A DNA stretch of 64,000 nucleotides, from the NCBI RefSeq assembly GCF_009557055.1, contig NZ_CP045649.1:2517501-2581500 (forward strand), written 5' to 3'. Both the position numbers and the translations under genes were made by a program. Shown here one piece after another: positions 40,658 to 48,993 of this stretch. The notes beneath the pieces were generated by a model. It was not told the origin of the DNA. It saw only the letters and a list, made by a program, of their open reading frames with translations, and ran no database searches. The DNA comes from Nocardioides sp. dk884 (lineage in GTDB: Bacteria > Actinomycetota > Actinomycetes > Propionibacteriales > Nocardioidaceae). Positions within the stretch are counted from its first letter, which is position 1. Each line of letters starts with the position of its first letter.

Positions 40658-42354
40658 GAGGTCGCCATCCCCGGGTTTGCCTGGGACTCGGCCTTGTACG
40701 TCTCGAGGTCGAAGCCGTGGCGGGCGAGCTCCTGGGCGAGGAAGTTGTCGAGCTTCCCGGTAGCGACGGCCTGGCCGAGCTGGTTGGGGGCGAAGATCGC
40801 AGTGGTCGCATACCCGCGGGCCGCGTCGATGCTGGGCTGGACGGCCAGGACCTCCTCGACGTGGCGCTGCTTGCGGAAGGTGCCGTCGCCGTGGGGGACG
40901 ACCTCGGAGCGCAGGTACATGACGATGTCGATGGCAGCGGCGAGCTTGCTGATCGCGAGTTCGCGGGTGACATGTGGGCCCTTCTCCATGGCGCAGGAGA
41001 CGAGTTTCTCGATGGTGTGCTCGGCGCTGCGTGCGTGGGTGGTGCTGATCGAGCCCGGGCCGGACTCCATGGCCTTGAGCATGTTCCAGACCTCCGGGCC
41101 CCGGACCTCGCCGACGATTTGGCGGGCGAGGTTGAACCGGAAGGAGTGGTGGATGGCCTCCTCGAGGCTGAACTCGCCAGCTTGGCGGCCGTCGACGCCG
41201 ACCTCGCCGGAACCCGGCCGGTGCTCCCAGGCATGAACGATCTTGTGCCGGTCCACCAGCTCGTGCAGGTGCAACTCGAACTCGGTCTCAAAGGTGCCGA
41301 TCATCTCCCAGGGCGGGATGCACGAGCACAGGGCGCGGACCCACGTCGTCTTGCCCGAGCCCTGGACTCCGGAGACGACGATGCTCTTGCCGGCGCGGAC
41401 GCAGGCGGCGAGGAAGTCGGCCAGGACCGCGCCGCACGCCTTGCGGTCGTACACCATCTCGTTCATCGACACCTCCCGCATTCCGTGCCGTCGGATCACC
41501 ACCGAGGTGTAGGCCATCACCCAGGAGCCGGCCGCGAGCCGAGCACCGCCGGGCAGGCGCAGGTCCAGGTGCGGACGCGCTTCGGTGAAAGGCCGGTTCT
41601 GCCGGGAACCGAGATCGGCGAGGAACTCGCGCAGCTCGTCCTCGGAGTCGGCGATCGGGGCGGCCTCGACCAGGGTGCCGTCGACGAGCTCCAGCCACAC
41701 GGCGCACTCCGGGCCACGGGCGATGACGATGATGTTCTCCACATCCTCGCGCTCGACCAGCGGCTGCAGCCGTCCGAGACCGAACAGTGCGGCGTTGATC
41801 GCGGCCTTGAGGGCGTTCTCGTGCTGGCGGCTCCACGGCGGACGGCCAGTCGAGACGAGGGTCTCGGCCTCGGACTTGATGAACTCCTCGATGACGTCGA
41901 GGCCCATCTGCTCGCGCTCCTCGTCGGTGACACGGCCGCCTTCCTTGTCCAGCCGGGCAGTCAGCCGGGAGGAGATCTCGGCGCGATACTGGGCGATGAG
42001 CTCCCAGTCCAGCTCGACCCTCCCCGCGTCGGCACCGTCGTCGTCGGTGGCGGCGATCGCGTGAGGCTGGCCCTCGGGGTGGGCGAGGAGCGGGCGGAGA
42101 GTGAAGTCCGAGCGGGTGCGGCCTGGACGCTGGTCCTCGCTGGTCCGGGCGCCCGCGAAGATCGGCAGCGACGTCGGGTCGTGGTCCTCGCTGGTCGACG
42201 CCAGCAGGGGTGGTTGTGTGATCGGCTGGTTGCCATTGGTGCCGCGGGCGAACGGGGAGCGCGGCCCGCGGTCGACGCGACGCGCCGCGAGCCACGCGTC
42301 GGCACCGGCCGACTCGCGGTCCTGAGCTCCGGGCTCGTGTCCGTTGGTGGTCAT
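40654..42354 (-). CDS. tadA: TadA/CpaF-type pilus assembly ATPase
   Basis: 566 residues, the hexameric ATPase that drives Tad pilus assembly. A disordered N-terminus (about 1-100) precedes the CpaF N-domain. Walker A is VSGVQGSGKTTWVRAL (near 345), Walker B lies in RQIVGEVRGPEVW (near 415), and the His box is STTHARS (near 440). It overlaps the CpaE-like gene and tadB. In this element it may also serve the type IV secretion system, because no separate VirB11 gene is present in the window; that is inference. Confidence 0.92.
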   Translation of the reverse strand: MTTNGHEPGAQDRESAGADAWLAARRVDRGPRSPFARGTNGNQPITQPPLLASTSEDHDPTSLPIFAGARTSEDQRPGRTRSDFTLRPLLAHPEGQPHAIAATDDDGADAGRVELDWELIAQYRAEISSRLTARLDKEGGRVTDEEREQMGLDVIEEFIKSEAETLVSTGRPPWSRQHENALKAAINAALFGLGRLQPLVEREDVENIIVIARGPECAVWLELVDGTLVEAAPIADSEDELREFLADLGSRQNRPFTEARPHLDLRLPGGARLAAGSWVMAYTSVVIRRHGMREVSMNEMVYDRKACGAVLADFLAACVRAGKSIVVSGVQGSGKTTWVRALCSCIPPWEMIGTFETEFELHLHELVDRHKIVHAWEHRPGSGEVGVDGRQAGEFSLEEAIHHSFRFNLARQIVGEVRGPEVWNMLKAMESGPGSISTTHARSAEHTIEKLVSCAMEKGPHVTRELAISKLAAAIDIVMYLRSEVVPHGDGTFRKQRHVEEVLAVQPSIDAARGYATTAIFAPNQLGQAVATGKLDNFLAQELARHGFDLETYKAESQANPGMATS

Positions 42355-43193
42355 CCGCGGCCTCCGACCGGGTGGGCGAAGGTGGCCTGGTTAGAGGTCA
42401 GGACGGAGTGGATCAAGGAGGCTGCGGTGCGGTAGCTGCGCACCAGGTCGGAGGACTCGAACCTGCGGGGCTTGCGGGCGCCGTGGGAGTAGACCTCGGC
42501 GGCCTCGGGCTCCCATCCCACCGATGCCGTGATGGCGATCTGGAGCGCCTTGGCGATATGGCGCGGCGTGTAGGGACGCACCCGCGGGACGCCCGCGGGC
42601 AGTGCCGGCCAGCGCCGGTCCTCGTCGACGAGAAGGAGCCCCAGTCGCGAAAGACCGCCGACTGCGGCGAACTGCTCGCGCAGCATCGTGGCCCACGAGT
42701 GCGCACCGGCCAGCGCCGGCAGCGAGCTGCGGGTGACCAGCAAGGTCAGGTCGGAGGCAGCGACGAGCGGCTGCGGCCAGCCCGCGAGACCGAGGCGCCC
42801 GGCGTCGACGATGACGTCCTGGCCGTTGCGGTCCAGCGCGCGCAACTGCTCGGCGAGCGGCTCCCACAGCGCCACCAGGCTCGGGGCCTGCTCGTGGGCC
42901 CGGATGCCGGGTAGGAACCACGGCGCCCGCTCGGCCGGGCCCTCCGGGTCCAGCAACAACGTCTCGCGAGGAAGAGCGGCAGCCAGTGCGCCCTCGCGCA
43001 GCGCGAGGGCGAGGTTGATCAGCCCGCCCGTGGGCTCCTGGGTACCGCGGAAGTAGCCGGCGAAGACCGCGGAAGACCCGGTCGGGTCGGCGTCGACGAG
43101 GAGCATGGGACGGTGCCAGTTGAGGGTGAGTCCCAGCGCCGTGGTGGAGACGCCCGGCGAACCGTTGGCGGACGCGAGGACGATCAAGGCCAT
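42351..43193 (-). CDS. CpaE-like pilus localisation protein
   Basis: 280 residues of the MinD/ParA fold: VLASANGSPGVSTTALGL in place of the P-loop, MLLVDADPTGSS, DVIVDAGRLGLAG and LTLLVTRSSLPALAGAH. The P-loop lacks the usual lysines, as is common in actinobacterial CpaE-like proteins. CpaE directs Tad pilus assembly to a cell site. It lies 3 bp after the CpaB-like gene and overlaps tadA by 4 nt. Confidence 0.8.
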   Translation of the reverse strand: MALIVLASANGSPGVSTTALGLTLNWHRPMLLVDADPTGSSAVFAGYFRGTQEPTGGLINLALALREGALAAALPRETLLLDPEGPAERAPWFLPGIRAHEQAPSLVALWEPLAEQLRALDRNGQDVIVDAGRLGLAGWPQPLVAASDLTLLVTRSSLPALAGAHSWATMLREQFAAVGGLSRLGLLLVDEDRRWPALPAGVPRVRPYTPRHIAKALQIAITASVGWEPEAAEVYSHGARKPRRFESSDLVRSYRTAASLIHSVLTSNQATFAHPVGGRG

Positions 43194-43196
43194 GCC

Positions 43197-43877
43197 TCAG
43201 CGCTCCCGGGCGTCCAGGACGAGCGCAACCCGCCTGGTGGCCGCACGGGCAGCCAGGTCGGCCGCCTCGGCTTCGGGGACAGAGACGTCGACGACGGTCT
43301 CGCCGGTCTCCTGCACGCGGCTGACACCAACAACCACTGCCTCAATCGTGACCGGGTCCTCGTTGGCGACCTCGCCCTGATCGCCGGGCGTGGCGACGAT
43401 CCGGACGGCATCACCGGAGTAGAGCGGCTCGGCGGGCATCTGCGCGGCGGTGAGGCTAATGCCCACCAGGGACTCCCCCTCGCCCGGCACCAGGCTGTCG
43501 GTGACGGCCTCCTCGCTGAGCAGGGTGCCGGCCCACAGGTCAACGGCGGCGCGGCTGCCCTCAAGGTCGGCCTTCCGGCTCCCCGCCGCCGGGGTCAGTA
43601 CCGGGTCGACGCTCAGCCGCGCGACCGAGAGATCGCCGGCCTCGATGGTCTCGCCGCGCTTGATGTCGCGGCTGACGACGAGGACCTCTTGAGTGTCGTT
43701 GATCGAGGTGAAGGCGAACGCGGTTCCGAGCGCTCCGGCGGCAACCAGGACGGCCATCAAGGCGAACACCCACGGCTTGCGGCGGCGCTTCAGACGTCGA
43801 CTGTTGTCGAGATTGGATGCGGCTCGGCCATCTGGGGGCGCCTCGCCCCCGGCGCCTTGAGCGGTGTTCAGCGACAT
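43197..43877 (-). CDS. CpaB-like SAF-domain protein of the Tad operon
   Basis: 226 residues, starting at ATG 43877. A basic N-terminus and one membrane helix (PWVFALMAVLVAAGALGTAF) precede an SAF domain: EVLVVSRDIKRGETIEAGDL, TLLSEEAV, SLVGISLTAAQMPAEPLYSG. CpaB proteins line the outer part of the Tad channel. It is the first gene of the pilus operon, and the 1.1 kb upstream is gene-free. A GTG 10 codons upstream (43907) is possible but lacks a ribosome site. Confidence 0.82.
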   Translation of the reverse strand: MSLNTAQGAGGEAPPDGRAASNLDNSRRLKRRRKPWVFALMAVLVAAGALGTAFAFTSINDTQEVLVVSRDIKRGETIEAGDLSVARLSVDPVLTPAAGSRKADLEGSRAAVDLWAGTLLSEEAVTDSLVPGEGESLVGISLTAAQMPAEPLYSGDAVRIVATPGDQGEVANEDPVTIEAVVVGVSRVQETGETVVDVSVPEAEAADLAARAATRRVALVLDARER

Positions 43878-45011
43878 GGATCCCGAGTCCTCTCGTGTCT
43901 CCGTCACCTATGGGTCAACACGGGCCTGCGGCGATCAAGATGAACCAGGTCGACCGACGCACTAGTGCGTTTCTGTCGAGCGTCGCGCTCTCAACTGTGG
44001 ACCAATTCCGAGATGCCATCGCCCAGTCCTGACCGCAAGGGGACGCGCGGCCCAATCCCCCCGATGGGACTGAACATCAACGCTTCCGAATCTCCGGCAC
44101 CCATGGGACCACACCCTTGTGCGAAGCTCCCGGACGAATTTCGCACCTGTGGATGACGGTCAAACCCGTGTGCACTACGAACGGGTTCACGCCGAGAGTG
44201 TTCCGCTGGCGGGCGCGGGCGTCCTGATGAGGGCACCTAGCGACGCGGAAACACTCGTCGGGGCACGGCGAATGCCCGTGGCCGCGAGATCACGTCCAGC
44301 TTCCAGATCGTGTCGGCGGCCTGGCCCGCTGCCAGTCCCCCACCTGGCCACAAATGTCGCCGGCTGGCATCCGCCGATCTTCCCCTGTATTGGGTATCCG
44401 CTTACCGATCTTCTTCACCCCTCGGTGACCAGAAAGCGAGGCGGACTGTTGGCACGCCCCAACTAGAACCCTGATCCCCGGCGTCGTCGGCTTCACCGCA
44501 CGCGACAACGCCGCTCGCCCAATTCGCCCCGCCCGGGTGCCAGCGCGACGACTCAGGCCGGCGCCGACTTCGTGGATCAGGGGTCAGCAGCCGGGTTCAA
44601 GGACCTCGTCGACTCCCGTGAGCCAGAGCGCTCGGTGGCGCCAGCCCGTGAGCCTCGCCGGTCCGACCCGGTCGCCCTCACTCCCACGAACCCCGGGGTG
44701 CGCCCGGTCCGGGCATACCGCAGTGACGGCGAGGTCTAACTGAGTTTGCCCCTACTGGCTGGACAAGTTGTCGCGTGCCGGCGTTGTTTCCGGGAAGCAG
44801 TCCAAGGTGCGTCGCAGAACGGCTCGCCTCGAACGACCTCACCGGCAGAATCGAGCAAGCAGACAACGATGAGTGGTGCTCGCCGATGCCCGGCGACGCC
44901 TCAAGAGCGCTGCTCCGTAGCGTCCCAGCCTGCCATCTAGCGAATACGGATGGTTCGGTCTTGTTGCTGTTCGCGTCGACTTCTGTCGACTCGTTCTGAA
45001 AGGGTCATCGC
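43878..45011. other. 1.1-kb gene-free region upstream of the Tad operon
   Basis: No credible coding sequence is seen. Two inverted repeats are close together: GTGCGAA-N14-TTCGCAC (44119-44146) and AACCCGT-N11-ACGGGTT (44163-44187). They lie about 240-310 bp upstream of the first pilus gene and could be operators. The region must also hold the promoter of the plus-strand phosphotransferase gene at 45012. A replication origin is possible but I see no iterons. Confidence 0.4.
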
Positions 45012-45417
45012 ATGGATGGAAGTCGCGACGGGCGAGCACTGGTTGTCCTGCCTACGACCGCCGAGGCTGTGTCAGCCTCGGTCGCCTGTGCGCGGATGTT
45101 GGGACTCCCTGCCGACGAGCCCGAGGTCATCGCTGAGGGGTACAGCGTCCGCGTGCGGCTACACCCGGCCCCTGTAGTCACCCGAGTCGTGACCGCCGGT
45201 CGAGAACTGCGCCCGAAGCCGTTGGACTGGCTGCAGCGTGAAGTTGCCGTCGCTCGATACCTCGCCGTGTCGGGCGTGCCCATCGTTACCCCTTGGGCCG
45301 ACCCTGGACCCCATCTTGCTGAAGGACTCGAAGTTTCCATGTGGCACTGGGCTGAACACGACGACCGGCAAGTGTCTGCCGCCGAGTTCGGCTCGATGCT
45401 CGGCCCCCTTCACGAAG
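45012..45417 (+). pseudogene. Phosphotransferase (APH-like) gene, 5' part, cut by a transposon
   Basis: The first 135 codons of a kinase-fold phosphotransferase: start ATG 45012 (GAAAGGG upstream), YSVRVRLHPAPVVTRVVTAG, LQREVAVARYLAVSGVPIVT, then LEVSMWHWAEHDD and FGSMLGPLHE. These match the N-lobe of the aminoglycoside/choline phosphotransferase family. The gene is interrupted after the first base of the codon following LGPLHE by the element at 45418. Its frame resumes exactly at 60080. Host reading runs on into the transposon for 10 codons to a stop at 45461. The gene is therefore inactive in this form. Confidence 0.85.
45409..45417. repeat. Left target-site duplication TTCACGAAG
   Basis: The nine bases TTCACGAAG here are repeated exactly at 60071-60079, directly outside the right inverted repeat. 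Removing one copy and everything between restores the phosphotransferase reading frame. Confidence 0.9.
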
Positions 45418-45497
45418 GGGGGGTAGGAAATACAGTTCTGACCTGGCCTTTCAAGGCCTGACCTGCGCGAACGACCGACTCGCCGGGAACGCAACTT

Positions 45498-45920
45498 CTA
45501 ATTTCGTGGAACGCCTGCCTGCGAAGCCGACCTTCTAATCGGCCTAGGACTGGACCAGTCGTCAACCTCCGTGAACCGCGGGCTCAGGTGAGTGTCCCGG
45601 GGTCTGCTGCACGGATAGGTGACATCTTGACCTGACCTGTCACACGTTCTTGCAGCAGACCCCTCCGCGTCCGCTTCATTTGCGCGGTCCACTTGCGCGC
45701 TACTTGCGATCACGGTTCGCAACTGGTGCGTTGCAATTAAGACCGCAAGGACAGTGCCGAGGCCACCGACCCACGTGCCGACTGCGTCGAACAGTTGAAC
45801 ATCGAAAGTGCAGTCGGACCCACGACATGTAGTCCATGAGCCGGCGAGCCATCCAAGTGCGAATAGCGCTCCGGCTCCGATGACAGCCAGCCAGATGTTC
45901 ATTCGTAAGAGCTTGACCAC
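45498..45920 (-). CDS. Small membrane protein (up to 140 aa)
   Basis: The N-terminal 80 residues look real: two membrane helices (MNIWLAVIGAGALFALGWLA; AVGTWVGGLGTVLAVLIATH) separated by an exported Cys-containing loop (WTTCRGSDCTFDVQ), then a charged helix. The remaining 60 residues are Arg/Ser/Pro-rich and cross a long inverted repeat, so the gene may be truncated or shifted after about residue 88. Small two-helix proteins of this type are common in actinobacterial accessory DNA and have no known function. Confidence 0.5.
   Translation of the reverse strand: MVKLLRMNIWLAVIGAGALFALGWLAGSWTTCRGSDCTFDVQLFDAVGTWVGGLGTVLAVLIATHQLRTVIASSAQVDRANEADAEGSAARTCDRSGQDVTYPCSRPRDTHLSPRFTEVDDWSSPRPIRRSASQAGVPRN
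45599..45663. repeat. Long imperfect hairpin near the left transposon end
   Basis: A perfect 13-bp inverted repeat, GGGGTCTGCTGCA / TGCAGCAGACCCC, encloses 39 bp, and nested inside it is GTGACA / TGTCAC. The whole could fold as a two-tier stem-loop about 180 bp inside the left end of the transposon. It lies within the distal part of the small membrane-protein frame. It may be a terminator, a recombination site or a remnant of another insertion. Confidence 0.6.
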
Positions 45921-46176
45921 GTGCAGAGCCTCGCACGCGACTCGCCGAGACGTGCGAAGGTCGGCGGAGGGGTCTGCCCCGTCTTCGGTTTGACGTGCCC
46001 TACGGGCTGGTTACCCGCTTGCATCACCCCGGAAGGCTGCGTGGCCGGTGACGCGCAGACCGGCCGCTCACCGGGATGAGGTACCCGAGGCGCGATCTGG
46101 GGACTCGATGTCTCTCGGCACCTTCAGATAGCGGCGCTCTCCAAGTCGGAGCGCCCGCCCGAAGGAGCATGGGACA

Positions 46177-46587
46177 TTGACCACTCGACCCGAGTACGAC
46201 GCACAACAGGTGGTGGCAGCAACCAGCAACATAAACAACTTGATGAAGGAGCGACTGAGGATAATCAAAGATCTCGAGGCAACCTCGAAGCGGAATCGAT
46301 GGGGAGAAACCCCAGACGCGCGCCAGGCGCGCCTGGAGCAACTGCACACAGACGCAGTCGCGTCGCTGGCAGTACTGCACTTACGAATCGAACGAGAGCG
46401 AGCGCTAGAACGGGATGCGCGCGGTAAGTTGGCCACCGCGAACCGCAGACTGGACGAGGAGCTGGCGAAAAAGGAAGCCAGTGCTTACCGCCAGCGGATG
46501 CCGCCCGCCGGCCAAGGACCGCCATTACTTACGGAAGCCGATTTTCAGCGCGCTCAGAACAGCGTTCCCCGTGGGCGTTCATACTGA
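46177..46587 (+). CDS. Coiled-coil hypothetical protein
   Basis: 136 residues, predicted almost entirely helical (TSNINNLMKERLRIIKDLEA; LHLRIERERALERDARGKLA; NRRLDEELAKKEASAYRQR). It starts at a TTG with AAGGAG upstream. No enzyme motif. It is followed in the same direction by two more short genes that overlap or nearly touch, forming a small operon inside the transposon. A structural or scaffolding role is possible. Confidence 0.6.
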   Translation: MTTRPEYDAQQVVAATSNINNLMKERLRIIKDLEATSKRNRWGETPDARQARLEQLHTDAVASLAVLHLRIERERALERDARGKLATANRRLDEELAKKEASAYRQRMPPAGQGPPLLTEADFQRAQNSVPRGRSY

Positions 46588-46598
46588 CTATCTCGGCC

Positions 46599-46889
46599 AT
46601 GACGGCCGTAGCCGTACTTGCGGTGACAGCCGGGGAAGTCTCTAACACCGTCACGGTCATCCTCGGGATAAGCAGCCTGATAGTTCCAACCGCCATGGGA
46701 CTGCGATCCAACCACCTAGCAAAGCATGGAAATAAACTGGCCGCACAATCTTTGGCCTACCAGAAGTCAAGCGCGGGACACGAAACCTCTGCAACTCCAA
46801 CGAAAGGAACAAAAGGCTCGAGCGAAGCTGGATCATCCTCCGCTCCCCACCCCCCTCCTCCCTCGACCAAGTCCCAGCCATCACCATGA
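46599..46889 (+). CDS. Small membrane protein with disordered tail
   Basis: 96 residues. One or two membrane helices at the N-terminus (MTAVAVLAVTAGEVSNTVTV; ILGISSLIVPTAMGL) precede a Ser/Pro/Thr-rich tail. The stop overlaps the start of the next gene (ATGA). It is 11 bp after the coiled-coil gene, so the three are probably co-transcribed. Function unknown. Confidence 0.5.
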   Translation: MTAVAVLAVTAGEVSNTVTVILGISSLIVPTAMGLRSNHLAKHGNKLAAQSLAYQKSSAGHETSATPTKGTKGSSEAGSSSAPHPPPPSTKSQPSP

Positions 46890-47197
46890 GAATCAAGACC
46901 ACGGCTGAGCAGGGACCTACGCCACCTACCCGCCGTGCTGGCACCCGCTTCGGCGTGGACCAACAGGAAGATGCCAATGGTTACCAGGCCGGTGAGTCCG
47001 AGGTCACCGCTCTACGGCCAGACGTCAAGGAACAACACCCAAAACCGCCTGACCCTAAACAACAAACAGTCAAGGACTCGGCGGACCGCCCCACTACGTC
47101 GGCAGAGCAGACTCCGGCGACCGGCCAAGTGGCTAGCACGCAGGACGAGGAGGCTGAGCACCTCACCGAGGAACGTCCGGGGCCTCGGGGCGGCTAA
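46886..47197 (+). CDS. Disordered hydrophilic protein
   Basis: 103 residues, coupled to the previous gene by an ATGA overlap. The sequence is polar and low in hydrophobic residues (KEQHPKPPDPKQQTVKDSAD; EQTPATGQVASTQDEEAEHL), so it is probably disordered. No motif or family is recognised. Its coding status rests on coupling and composition. Confidence 0.45.
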   Translation: MRIKTTAEQGPTPPTRRAGTRFGVDQQEDANGYQAGESEVTALRPDVKEQHPKPPDPKQQTVKDSADRPTTSAEQTPATGQVASTQDEEAEHLTEERPGPRGG

Positions 47198-47322
47198 GGA
47201 ACTGAGCCCGGACCAGCCTCGCGAGATTGCACACCCGGAACGTCGCCGACCTTGCACCGCACGTCCGAGTGACGGTGCGGCGCTTCGCTCACTTGGTCAC
47301 TCGGCGCGGCTCCAGTCGGACG

Positions 47323-47721
47323 CTAGGAGGCAACCTCGAAACGAGTGTGCTCGGGAGAGAGGTAAAGGTAGAAGACTGCGCTTGAGACATCGTTGCCACC
47401 TGCCTCCCCAACACTGGTGCTGACCTGCACCTCCGCACGCAGTTCGCCCCGCTGGCCGGTGAAGTCCCAGTCCTCGATCGTTACCCCGCTCACCTCGGCA
47501 GCACTTGAAAGCAGCCCTTCAACCTGGGCTCTCACCCCGTGGGGGTTGGTCCCGGCATCGAGCCGAACGAGGTCCTGCTGCACATCTGCCTGGAACGTCT
47601 CGAGCGCCTGCTTCTCTGCGTCCGAACCTTCGCCCGTGCACGCGGCAAGCCCGACAACGAGAAGCGTCGCCGAGAGCACAGCCTGCTTCACGCGCCGACC
47701 AGTTGAGCAAAGTGCTGTCAT
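47323..47721 (-). CDS. Small lipoprotein
   Basis: 132 residues. The signal peptide VLSATLLVVGLAACTG carries a lipobox (GLAAC), so the mature protein is lipid-anchored outside the cell. The rest is an alpha+beta domain (LETFQADVQQDLVRLDAGTN; VTIEDWDFTGQRGELRAEVQ). It is divergent from the secreted-protein operon starting at 47778, separated by 56 bp, and may share its regulation. Function unknown. Confidence 0.7.
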   Translation of the reverse strand: MTALCSTGRRVKQAVLSATLLVVGLAACTGEGSDAEKQALETFQADVQQDLVRLDAGTNPHGVRAQVEGLLSSAAEVSGVTIEDWDFTGQRGELRAEVQVSTSVGEAGGNDVSSAVFYLYLSPEHTRFEVAS

Positions 47722-47777
47722 GTCACGTAATTCTGCCCTATGGTCTCAGCACTCAGCAGACTCATCTCGGGGGAACA

Positions 47778-48503
47778 ATGAGACGGAGCAGAAGATTTGG
47801 TCGCGCATTGGCGGCCGTAGTCATGTCAGGGGTCACGGTCGGGACTGTGGCCGCGCCAGCGGAAGCGGCCGGCGCCTCCTACAACGCGGCGGTAGTGGAA
47901 CGCCCCCGCGCACAACTGACCGACAGACTTGATCAGTCGCAGGCGTGGCGGACCTACGCCACCTGGGCTGGAGGTAAGGGCATGTCCGACGCAGCCATCG
48001 CTGCGACCCGACTCACGGGTGCTTGGAAGGCCGCCCCAGTCGCGACGCGCGCATTGTCGACGCCCCGAGGAATGCCGCCGCGGCGACTAAGTGCCGCTCT
48101 GGCCGACCGTACTTACTGCCTCTCTCGAGCAGAGGCCCAGCGCTCGTACGTAGCAATCAACGCGTTCGGCAATGAGGTATTTCGGGTCACTGGCTCCCTT
48201 CCGTTCTGCGTGGATCCGCTTCGGATGCGGATTTCTAGTTATGAGAATTACTCTGGCAAGGTCGTCGTTAAGAACTGGGCCGAGAGCTTCGTGTTGACCC
48301 AGGAGCGAACGAAGATCGTTCCTGCGCACTATGTCAAGTGGAACGGGGATGCCAAAGGGTCGGTCGCGGGACGTTCCGAGCACCTTGTTGCCTTCGTGGC
48401 TCCATTTGTCAACATTGTCGGACTGAATTGTCCCAAGATTAAAATCCGCGCACTTGGGGACGTCTCGATCAAGTCGCCCGGAAATGCAACAGGAGGCTGC
48501 TGA
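47778..48503 (+). CDS. Secreted protein A of a three-gene operon
   Basis: 241 residues. An ATG preceded by GGGGGA starts a typical signal peptide (RRFGRALAAVVMSGVTVGTV, then AAPAEAAGA). The mature part is basic, with four Cys in likely pairs (RTYCLSRAEAQRSYVAINAF; LPFCVDPLRMRISSYENY; VGLNCPKIKI; ATGGC end). It precedes, by 1 bp, another secreted-protein gene. I recognise no family. Confidence 0.72.
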   Translation: MRRSRRFGRALAAVVMSGVTVGTVAAPAEAAGASYNAAVVERPRAQLTDRLDQSQAWRTYATWAGGKGMSDAAIAATRLTGAWKAAPVATRALSTPRGMPPRRLSAALADRTYCLSRAEAQRSYVAINAFGNEVFRVTGSLPFCVDPLRMRISSYENYSGKVVVKNWAESFVLTQERTKIVPAHYVKWNGDAKGSVAGRSEHLVAFVAPFVNIVGLNCPKIKIRALGDVSIKSPGNATGGC

Positions 48504-48504
48504 C

Positions 48505-48993
48505 GTGAGCGTCAGAAACGCCCTGCCAGCTCCCATTGCCATCGCAGTACTCCTTGCAATGTGCGTCGGATTTGGCCCTTCGGCTGCCGCAGCGGATCCC
48601 TTCGACGAGTGCTCCAAGGTCATTTTCAGTTCCCCCCATTGGTCAAAAGAAGGGGGTGGAGTGGTTGCGAAGGGGAGGGCGTATTGCCCGAAGAAGTACA
48701 CAATCCACACAAGCTTGAAGCTATTTCGGTGCGCGGAAGACCCGAAGTTGAATCGAGCGTGGCTCGAGAGTAACTGTACGAGCAAAGAGCCAGCCTGGAA
48801 CAATTGGTGCGAACGGCCCGGGTCTGACAAGGAACACGATAAGCCGTGCTATGTGCCCGACGAATCCTACGATCCTCCATCGGCCAAGGGTTTCTACTGG
48901 GCGGTGCACATTGTCATCGCGCTCGAGAATCAGTCGAAGGTCTACAGCAAGTCGAAGATTCGTAAATCGAACGGCAAACTCAATCCACGATGA
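48505..48993 (+). CDS. Secreted Cys-rich protein B of the operon
   Basis: 162 residues from GTG 48505, with AGGAGG 8 nt upstream. A signal peptide (APIAIAVLLAMCVGFGPSAA) is followed by a mature part with seven Cys (FDECSKVIF, GRAYCPKK, LFRCAEDP, LESNCTSK, NNWCERPG, HDKPCYVPD) and many aromatic residues, suggesting a disulphide-bonded beta fold. Its stop overlaps the next gene (ATGA). The pairing with protein A suggests an exported complex, or an exported factor with its partner. Family unknown. Confidence 0.7.
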   Translation: MSVRNALPAPIAIAVLLAMCVGFGPSAAAADPFDECSKVIFSSPHWSKEGGGVVAKGRAYCPKKYTIHTSLKLFRCAEDPKLNRAWLESNCTSKEPAWNNWCERPGSDKEHDKPCYVPDESYDPPSAKGFYWAVHIVIALENQSKVYSKSKIRKSNGKLNPR

